Positions 57,172 to 64,000 of a stretch of 64,000 bases of DNA are shown piece after piece. The DNA comes from Fennellomyces sp. T-0311. Taxonomy: Eukaryota; Mucoromycota; Mucoromycetes; Mucorales; Lichtheimiaceae. The notes under the pieces are model-generated. The model ran no database searches. It saw nothing but the letters and a program-made list of their open reading frames with translations, and had not been told where the DNA came from. Where the stretch lies: positions 372,001 to 436,000 of the forward strand of contig JALLLT010000009.1 of NCBI GenBank assembly GCA_025266875.1, given 5' to 3'. Both the position numbers and the translations under genes were made by a program. Numbering within the stretch: position 1 is the stretch's first letter; the number at the start of each line of letters is the position of its first letter.

Positions 57172-58224
57172 TTACAATCCTTCGTGAATCGGATTTGCAG
57201 CGAATTTTCCAGAAGTGGTGCGGGCAGCCATGGCGCACACGTTGGCATATGGCGTGCGGAGTGATTCGGGGAGCTGCTGTCGAAAAGCGTCCGTATCCAT
57301 CCAGTCCAACCCATGCTGGAAGATCGTGGCCGCGCGGTGGTGGCCGCCGTCGATCGTTCCCATGGAAGCATGCAGCGTCGCACGCTTGCTCGAGCAGAAA
57401 TATGCCGCGCGGTGCAAAATGTTGTTGTCATAGAACACCGTCTGCCCTGGCTTCAAATGAACCTGCAATTGGCCTGGCATTTTATGGCTCTTCGGATCAT
57501 TAATGGTAATGCTCCGCTCTTCCGGGGTGCGAACACGACGGTGCGACTGTGGCACCACGAACAGGCACTCATCATCATATAAAGCGCTTATCATACAATC
57601 TTAAATTAGCAAAAGCGTATCTTATGTAGCTGTGCAGACGTACGTGTTCCACTGGGTGCCATAGTGAGGGATCGTCAGCTTCTCCCTCTCTTGGTCTTCT
57701 GCCGTTTCTGCGGGAACAGCATCTCGATGCCAGGTCAAGTCAAAGTCGCGTTCCTCGGGATTCACGAGTAAATTGAACAATTCTGTAAAAGACTAAATGA
57801 GCGATCCTTAGAGATTGAACATGGACATGAGTAATTTACCCATCTGCAAATTCTCTGGTGTAGTTTCCAGGAGCTGACACACGGCTTCAAGCAGCTTGGG
57901 TGAGCCATACCACTGGGCAAAAACGGGCTCCCGAAGATCAGGATGCAGAACGTGTTGAACACCCCAGACCTGTTTGTATCGTATGAGAAACCAACTGCAT
58001 GTGTGTTTATTTTCTCATACGTCTGTTCCTTCCGTCCATGGAGGGAATTGCGTTCCAACAAAGCGGCAGTGCTTCCACTCGCCGCTTCTCGCCTTGTTGA
58101 TGCTACGTTCACAAGCATCCTTCAGGTTCTGAACCATGTCATCGGGGATAAGCCCATCAACGATCACATAGCCGTTCTCTTTCAGGGCCTTGTCGATAGG
58201 TACGTTATTAATGTCGGTGATCAT
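57172..58224 (-). CDS. Phytanoyl-CoA dioxygenase (PhyH) family protein
   Basis: Fe(II)/2-oxoglutarate-dependent oxygenase. It starts MITDINNVPIDKALKENGYV (ATG 58224), whose ENGYVIVDGLIPDD is the classic PhyH entry. A second exon reads WGVQHVLHPDLREPVFAQWY, then QLLETTPENLQMELFNLLVN and LTWHRDAVPAETAEDQERE, holding the metal-binding HxD. The final exon brings DECLFVVPQSHRRVRTPEE, GQTVFYDNNILHRAAYF with the distal His, then KRATLHASMGTIDGGHHRA with the 2-oxoglutarate-binding Arg. Stop 57172-57174. The substrate (lipid, amino acid or secondary metabolite) cannot be told from sequence; short introns lie near 57595-57645 and 57785-57840. Confidence 0.9.
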
Positions 58225-58832
58225 GTTTCAGTGGGAAAAGGGAGTCAAGGGTCCCAGACACTCTAAAATATCCAGGGTTTTCAAATACTCCGCAGTTCTC
58301 ACGGTGGAATTACATAAGCTAGCTCAGGGAAGGCGGACCTCATGGTTTGACACAGCAACCATAAACAGCTCTGCGCAGCCAGAGTTTTGGGGCAGTGTTT
58401 GTGCGTCTGTGATGGGGTCACTCACGATACAGTCATATGAAAGACCTTGGTACCCGATCACACCCACCAACTCTATGTAACTCGGCTGACTTCCCACTGT
58501 AACAAAATTTACATGATACGCGGATAAGCACAGATAAATTCGACCTATTGCACAGCTTTGAACCGCTGGACGATGTAGATCTTTCAGTTTTGAAGTGTAT
58601 GTTTTTGTATGCGAAGGGAGGCGTTTGTATATAAGCCAATGCATACCAGAGATGATGATACACGTGGCTGCTTCCCACGTCCCGGTTCTTGTTGTTGGTT
58701 CCAGTATTGTAATTGGACTGTGCTTGTTCATGCAAGTCGAGGTTTCTGCTGCCCGTAGCCGCCTTACTCTTGCCATTGGCAATGATAATTTGCGTTGGGT
58801 GGCAAAATTGGTGAAAAGCAGACGCGGCATGT

Positions 58833-59481
58833 CTAGGAAGAGTTCTGTTCGTTCGTGATTGCGGCGGTTGCATAGCGATGGCTCCATGTATCGACCTAAC
58901 TACCACAGCATCGCAAATGACTGCCGATTCTCAAACACTCACACCCTTTCCTCGGTACCCTGAGCAGAGTAGTAGAATTCAATTCCCATGTAGCTGTTCC
59001 CGACCTCGGGCAGTAAACCGTCTTGAAACTTTGCACTGATGATCTCTTCGCTTCATATATTTGCTCTATCAGCCTGTTTGTGTAGGCGTCGCACGGATTG
59101 GCGAGGGTGTCCGTTTGGATTCTGAGTTAAGTTGTAACAGTCCTGTCGCGTGCGAAGAAAGTCATGCCCGGAAATGAACTCAAACTCGAGAAGATCCATT
59201 ATTCCGGGGAAAGTTTGTACATTGGTATCATTGGCGTCCTGGTAGTGGGACAGAATGTGTCGCTTTAATAATGACAACGCTGGTCCACTCAAAACTGGAT
59301 GGAGGACTTCCATTTGATGCCCCGTGCCATTAGAAATTGGTGCAGGAGTCAATGAAGTTACTTTTTTCGTAGGCGGTGGAAGATAGGCTGGATGGAAGAT
59401 AAATGGGCTTTGACGCCAACATAGTAAGATCGGTAGCTCGATGTTCCCTGGGGTGGGGGGTAACTGGACAGGATGAGACAT
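58833..59481 (-). CDS. Hypothetical protein
   Basis: From an ATG at 59481 the frame reads MSHPVQLPPTPGNIELPILL, then WRQSPFIFHPAYLPPPTKKV and VLSGPALSLLKRHILSHY, to GIMDLLEFEFISGHDFLRTR. An in-frame TGA shortly after requires an intron (GTGCGACGCC...GAAGAG, about 51 nt) to join SAKFQDGLLPEVGNSYMGIE and FYYSAQGTEER, and another join gives VDTWSHRYATAAITNEQ and a stop. No family recognised. Introns are chosen from consistent phases only, so the model is a hypothesis. Confidence 0.35.
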
Positions 59482-61302
59482 TGGAGCTGTTGTTCTTGGA
59501 AATACTTCCCGAATCGATCTGGTTGTCACGAACGGCTTGGGTTTGATGTGCCGTCATTTTATAGGGTAAGGTTACAAAGAAAAAAAAATAAAGCTTGGGT
59601 TATAAAAACAGGGTTGCTGTTTGATAGATTCGATATAGAAGGATGAGGAATCAGAAAGTATTCCCTCAGAGAACAATGACTCTCTGTTTATCGTGGATAC
59701 TGATTCAGCGAAATAAAATCCACCACAACAGCTACCGGTATGAGCGGGCCCACATCTTACCCTATTTCGATATGTATTTGCTGCTGAGATTCACATACGA
59801 CGATTTTAGCGCTGCATGATGTTGTCCCAAGTATACATATCAGTTACCTCACTAAAACATGAACAGCCCATGGCACACGACAAGTTGTCGTCGATACAGA
59901 GCGTGGCGAAACATCTAGCAAGTTTTCACGATCAAGAATGCAGCAGCAGCAATTGTGCGATGGTATTAACGTTTGCAAATTAAATACGTATATCAGATCG
60001 CCGAAGTCTTATGCTCACTATGAAATTGTTTAACACATCCGAATGAAATCTTAATATAAGTATTTGGAACCTACAGCGGCGCTTTCACGCCATGCAAGCA
60101 TGCTTCCGACCAACGAGGTAGATGTGACACTACAAATAACTTTTGGTGGATTTTGGTAAAGGTTTTCTGAAGTGGTTAAACATACGCTTTTTAACCACTG
60201 GAGTTGCTAAAATGCTAGCACAAGTGGTTAAAAAGCTTATGTAGCCACTTTTAACCATCGAAATTATTTGCAGCGTGAGGTAGGGGTATTGGCTGCGGTT
60301 GCTATACTAAAAAGAAAAAAAGATTAAGTTCATTTTTCATTTACCATGTGCACTGATATCCATAGGCAAATGATTTCCTCGGGGAGGCGTTAATGAGAAA
60401 ATAGCATGCACGCGGCAAATAGATACTAAATCAGCGTTCCATGCGACGTGGCACAGAAGACATAATTTAGCATAACACCATGGCCGCTTGATCTGGACAG
60501 CCTGGCAGGGTTATAGCAATGCATTCGCGCAGAAACGGGTGCAAGAAATATCTCGAAATTAAAGGGCACGCTAAAATCTTGTTGAAAGGACAAAAAGATA
60601 GACCCTAATTCCAGAGCTCAGAAGGGTTCCATTTGAAGACGACAACACAACATTCTGTGCTAAAGTGATCCATAGGTATGCTTTTTATATACACTACCTC
60701 TTTTCTTTCGCCCAATGGACCAAATAACATGAGTAGTACTATTACTCCTAAGCTCTCGTCTCCCGGGAGTGTCAAATTCTTTGCTGCGCGTTCTTAGAGC
60801 CGACATAGCAATGGCGATTCGTTGCTAGATTTATCCATGACCACCCATCTGTGACGCTAGTAATTGCGTGGTAAACTTTAGATCGTTGTATCTCATCCAC
60901 TAAAGTCAACACAGTCGAAAATACCACGAACCTTTGCGTTTTCCTAGTCTAAGCATACTATTCGCTCGACTGTATCATCTACTTTATCTTGCTTTTTCGC
61001 CACTCCCGCTTTTTCCTCAGATTTTGGCGTTCCATCCGCCTTGGAAAAAAAAGACGAGGGACCACTATAAGTTTCTTGGTCATGCTGAATTATCACGGCG
61101 CGACCCGTTAAATTCACAACACTCCATCCTTGCCGAGCGAATGACTGCTCGCAAAACACTGGAAAATCAAAAGCTCATTGTTGGAAAAAGCAACCCTGCC
61201 AGATGGTGTCACTGAACTTGATACACACAGCCAATATGCAGCTTCAAATGGGATTATTATGTATGTGCAAGTCTGCTAACTTTATATAACCTGGATTCAA
61301 AA
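59482..61302. other. Intergenic region with a MITE
   Basis: About 1.8 kb. It holds the small MITE at 60128-60274 (listed separately). A minus-strand frame at 60944-61159 (SVVNLTGRAVIIQHDQETYS) is reminiscent of an arrestin N-domain strand but opposite in strand to the arrestin-like relic downstream; I do not call it a gene. Confidence 0.5.
60128..60274. mobile_element. Small MITE with imperfect inverted repeats
   Basis: 147 bp. The left end CACTACAAATAACTTTTGG is matched by the right end, which reads GCTGCAAATAATTTCG on the other strand. A 4-bp direct repeat GTGA (60124-60127 and 60275-60278) flanks it, as a target duplication would. The interior consists of an AGTGGTTAAA-based hairpin and its inverted copy (AGTGGTTAAAAAGC...GCCACT), so nearly the whole element can fold. 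The CACTA-like left end suggests a CACTA relation, but the duplication length is not the 3 bp expected. Confidence 0.5.
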
Positions 61303-62487
61303 TAACTGTGCCTGGTTATCTATATCCAACGTTCAAGTCCAAGTACCTCGATATCCAGTCGGCTGAAATCGTTCCTTCCAATAGCAGATTGGCCAAGAAG
61401 CCCATCCTAGCTGAAAAAGAATTCGTTCTTGAAAAAAGACTGATGTCGAAAGACATTGCTGCGGCCAGATAACAAGCTATGTGATTCCCGGATCGTGGTA
61501 CGTGGAACAGCGTTGCCAGTTTCGTTGGGAACCCAGAGTGCTAAAATGTATATCACTTGATCATGACCTGGTCGGACTCGCTGGCACTACCCAGCTAACC
61601 AAGGTGGGCCTCAACGAAAAGACGGCGTCGCGGGTAGGTGGGATATCCAAGATAGAAGTGGGCATGTTCCAACAGAGCTTTTATCACTATGACAGCTAAA
61701 TATATAATGTAGTAATCATGAAGATGCATCCAGCCATTGTCTTCCTGACAGAATCGCCTGTTGCCTTCAGCGATCGACTAACAAAACGACACTTCGCCAT
61801 CTCGCACGACGAACCTTCCACATATCTACATCCACCATTAGATACACCCATTGTATTTTTATTTCCCCGTGGGTAAGAGCTCGGTTGGGCTGCTATCAGA
61901 CAAGATATACGCATTGCACCGCGTACAGTCTGTGCCGTACGCACCCAACCGCAGCATCAACGATGCCATGCCGCCATCATGTGTTGTCAGTACCTCCCAG
62001 TACTATCCACCGTCAGCCACGATATCCAAGGACATGCTTTAATTTTCACTGGACTTGCCCTTCCTCGAAATCCACCACTTTGTCCGCATAGTCATCCACC
62101 CGGGCACCATCAAATCCATCTAGATCGGTCTACCTACCCAAGTTACCCAGAGTGGGTCTATCACCGAGTCTGAAGAGGATGCGTTGCCGAGTTACCATAG
62201 CATTGCACGAGGTGCCGAAGCACTTCTTGGTCACGACAAGAATATGATCAGGGAACTAGAGCGCAGTGAAACGGTAGGTATATATTTACTGGCGGGGACA
62301 CCTTTACCCTCAGAGGAAATAGATCTCGTCGACTTTTATAGATATGCAGTCGTTCAGGGACTTGTTTATGAATAGAATGCGTGAGCAGTATGTGTGGATC
62401 CAAGAGCGCCGGCTGGAGGACTTTTGGATCATCCAAGAACACATGAATCGTATAAAAGAACGGCTTTCTAATTCAGAGCGTGCATAA
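61303..62487 (+). pseudogene. Broken alpha-arrestin-like gene
   Basis: The reading frames shift among fragments: FKITVPGYLYPTFKSKYLDI, LAKKPILAEKEFVLEKRL, then in another frame SWYVEQRCQFRWEPRVLKCI, VGMFQQSFYHYDS and ISHDEPSTYLHPPLDTPIVF. The clearest part is a C-terminal frame with SLDLPFLEIHHFVRIVIHPG, then GLPTQVTQSGSITESEEDAL and PSYHSI, matching the C-domain strands and the acidic LPSY-type tail of alpha-arrestins. In this frame there are two stops, TAA at 62040-62042 and TAG at 62121-62123. A last exon (VDMQSFRDLFMNRMREQY to NSERA) joins with correct phase, so the 3' end is intact while the body is not. Assignment is a by-eye resemblance. Confidence 0.4.
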
Positions 62488-62510
62488 TTATTCCGTTTTC
62501 TTCTTGCAAC

Positions 62511-63363
62511 ATGAGCTCAGTTACAACAAAAAAGTCCATTTCCAAAGACGAATGGGAACAACGGCTAAGCAAGGTCAAAGTCAATAAGCAGTGCGTTTGT
62601 ATAAATCAACGACATTTCGACACCACGCACTCATGAAGATTTCTTTTACGTAGAGACTTGAACAGGCTGGTAATGAATTACCTAGTCATTGAAGGATACA
62701 AAGATGCAGCAGAACAGTTTAGTCTTGAAAGTGGGCTTGAACCGACAATTGATTTAGAGTCGATCCAAGAACGTATGGAGATTCGGCATGCGATTCAGTC
62801 TGGCGATGTGGATACTGCGATTGAACTAGTAAACGACGTGAACCCTGAAGTACTAGCAACGATTTATCATCCCGCAGAGAGTGTGTCACTGATGTCTCCA
62901 CGTGTAGATTCTCGATACCAACCCAGAGCTCTTTTTCCACCTACAGCAACAACGACTGATTGAAATGATCCGCAACGGCGACTTTGCGGAGGCATTGGAG
63001 TTTGCAGCAGAAGAAATGGCGCCACGTGGCGAGGAACATCCCGAGTTTCTCCAAGAGCTGGAGCGGACCATGGCTCTCTTAGCATTTCAGGACGTCCAAA
63101 AGTCACCGGTGGCGGATCTTCTGCATCCAGGACAACGACAAAAAACAGCAAGCGAGCTCAATGCGGCCATCCTGGTCAGCCAGTCGCGCGAAAAAGATCC
63201 GAAACTGCCGAGTTTGCTCAAGATGCTGATGTGGAGTCAGGAACAGTTGGATGAGCGCATGACGTATCCGCGTATCGAAGACTTTGTTGCGGCCGATTTG
63301 GTTGTTCGTGATAGCGACGGTAACCCGGTCGACGATGCCATTAATTCCTCCACTCCATTGTAA
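62511..63363 (+). CDS. GID8: GID8/TWA1, CTLH complex subunit
   Basis: Subunit of the GID/CTLH E3 ubiquitin ligase. Exon 1 starts MSSVTTKKSISKDEWEQRL (ATG 62511) and joins (after an intron of about 60 nt) to QDLNRLVMNYLVIEGYKDAA, a LisH motif, then EPTIDLESIQERMEIRHAIQ, a CTLH domain. After an intron (donor GAA|GTACTA, about 62847-62906), ILDTNPELFFHLQQQRLIEM continues to the CRA domain, RNGDFAEALEFAAEEMAPRG, EFLQELERTMALLAFQDVQK and SQSREKDPKLPSLLKMLMW. The protein ends DAINSSTPL at 63361-63363. Domain order LisH-CTLH-CRA and length (about 245 residues) agree with Gid8. Confidence 0.94.
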
Positions 63364-63405
63364 AAGATAAAAAAAATATACACGTCTCTTTATATACACA
63401 CACAG

Positions 63406-64000
63406 TTATATTTGCGCTACAGTCGTCGTGCGGTCCAGTGCATCCAGCACAGTGTTGATCCGATCCAGTGTGCACACAGGGTCGGGGCTGGGGTCGACGT
63501 AGAGAACCTTCTCGATGCCCTCGCCGACGGGGTTCACCGGTGGCTCGTAGTTCTTGACAAATCTAGCCAGGATCTGCACACCTTCGTTACCGATCACACC
63601 CGTAGGATGGTTTTCTCGGCCCATGATGCGATCACCGCATGTCTATCGAAGCGCACTTAGAGACAATCGAAAGGGGTGGAAAGAATCTTACTTGTTGGTC
63701 AGCTGTGAAAACGATGCAATCTACAGGGACTTGAAACTCGCGGGCAATACGGATCCAGGTACTGCGCTGCTGCTCGTCAAAGTTACAACGATCAACGACC
63801 ACATTGTAATTCTGTCTCAGAAACTTTCGACAGTGAATCTCGCAGTTTTTGCGCGATCTCAAGTCATCTTGATTGACTCGGCGCCAGTTCTAGGAATCGA
63901 ATTAGTTGCACAGATTCCAACTGGACGGTTCTTAGAAACGTACTGGTTTGAGGTCTACGAGCGTGTTGGAAAAGGTGCTCTTACCCGAGCCTGGCAAGCC
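63406..64000 (-). CDS. P-loop kinase (PNKP/AAA_33-type), cut by window edge
   Basis: Only the 3' part lies in the window. The right end begins GLPGSGKSTFSNTLVDLKP, a Walker A motif (GxxGxGKST) reading off the window. Then NWRRVNQDDLRSRKNCEIHC, YNVVVDRCNFDEQQRSTWI and VDCIVFTADQ follow, as in polynucleotide-kinase-like proteins (D-R-x-N-F motif for the base/Mg). The last exon gives DRIMGRENHPTGVIGNEGV, FVKNYEPPV and ends TTTVAQI at 63406-63408. It is related to the PNK kinase domain or aprataxin-linked kinases. The N-terminus is missing, so any additional phosphatase or HIT domain cannot be judged. Confidence 0.75.

Overview
This window looks like nuclear DNA of an early-diverging filamentous fungus, most likely Mucoromycota (Mucorales-like). 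The basis is many small introns (about 50-100 nt, GT-AG), gene density near one per 2-2.5 kb on both strands, and a mixed repertoire: typical fungal genes (BCK1-type MAPKKK, TEM1/SPG1 GTPase, LSB/PIN3 SH3 protein, CUE1-like protein, COQ11-like SDR) beside genes ascomycete yeasts lack or have altered (a metazoan-style 4E-BP, a PDCD5 protein, a PhyH oxygenase). Placement at order or genus level is inference. All gene models were built by hand from reading frames and splice-site logic, so exon borders marked approximate should be read that way.

Layout. 0.4-14.4 kb is gene dense: PDCD5-like (+), COQ8 (-), MIT-domain protein (+), TAPT1/EMP65 (-), REX3/REXO1-type exonuclease (+) and a BCK1/MKH1-type MAPKKK (-). 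15.3-17.4 kb has an unknown membrane protein (-) and a small secreted double-psi beta-barrel protein (+). 17.4-20.6 kb is gene poor, with a TA-flanked MITE and a decayed open frame resembling an RNAi-type RNA-dependent RNA polymerase. 20.6-33.8 kb is dense again: TEM1/SPG1 (-), PAQR receptor (+), an uncharacterised probable mitochondrial protein (-), COQ11-like (-), SCYL2 pseudokinase (-), LSB/PIN3 (+), 4E-BP (+) and an HSL-type esterase (-). 33.8-40.2 kb is a second gene-poor block carrying two diverged copies of a ~420-bp repeat. 40.3-52.0 kb holds a membrane protein (-), an apparent winged-helix/PP2C fusion (-), CUE1-like (-), DNA polymerase delta POL3 (-) and, divergently, the ornithine acetyltransferase ARG7 (+). 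52.4-56.0 kb is an AT-rich desert. The right end has a bHLH factor (+), a PhyH oxygenase (-), a hypothetical gene (-), a small MITE, a broken alpha-arrestin-like gene (+), GID8 (+) and a P-loop kinase cut by the window edge (-).

Themes. COQ8 and COQ11-like both serve ubiquinone biosynthesis but lie 22 kb apart, so this is not a cluster. BCK1 (cell-wall integrity) and TEM1/SPG1 (mitotic exit/septation) are signalling genes. 4E-BP would connect TORC1 to translation if functional. The observations most worth following are the 4E-BP with recognisable eIF4E-binding and TOS-like motifs, the winged-helix/PP2C fusion, the E2F-like plus MCB sites just upstream of POL3, the GC-AG intron in ARG7, and the relics (RdRP-like, arrestin-like, MITEs, duplicated repeat) in the gene-poor blocks. 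I did not find rRNA or tRNA genes, CRISPR arrays or an intact autonomous transposon.
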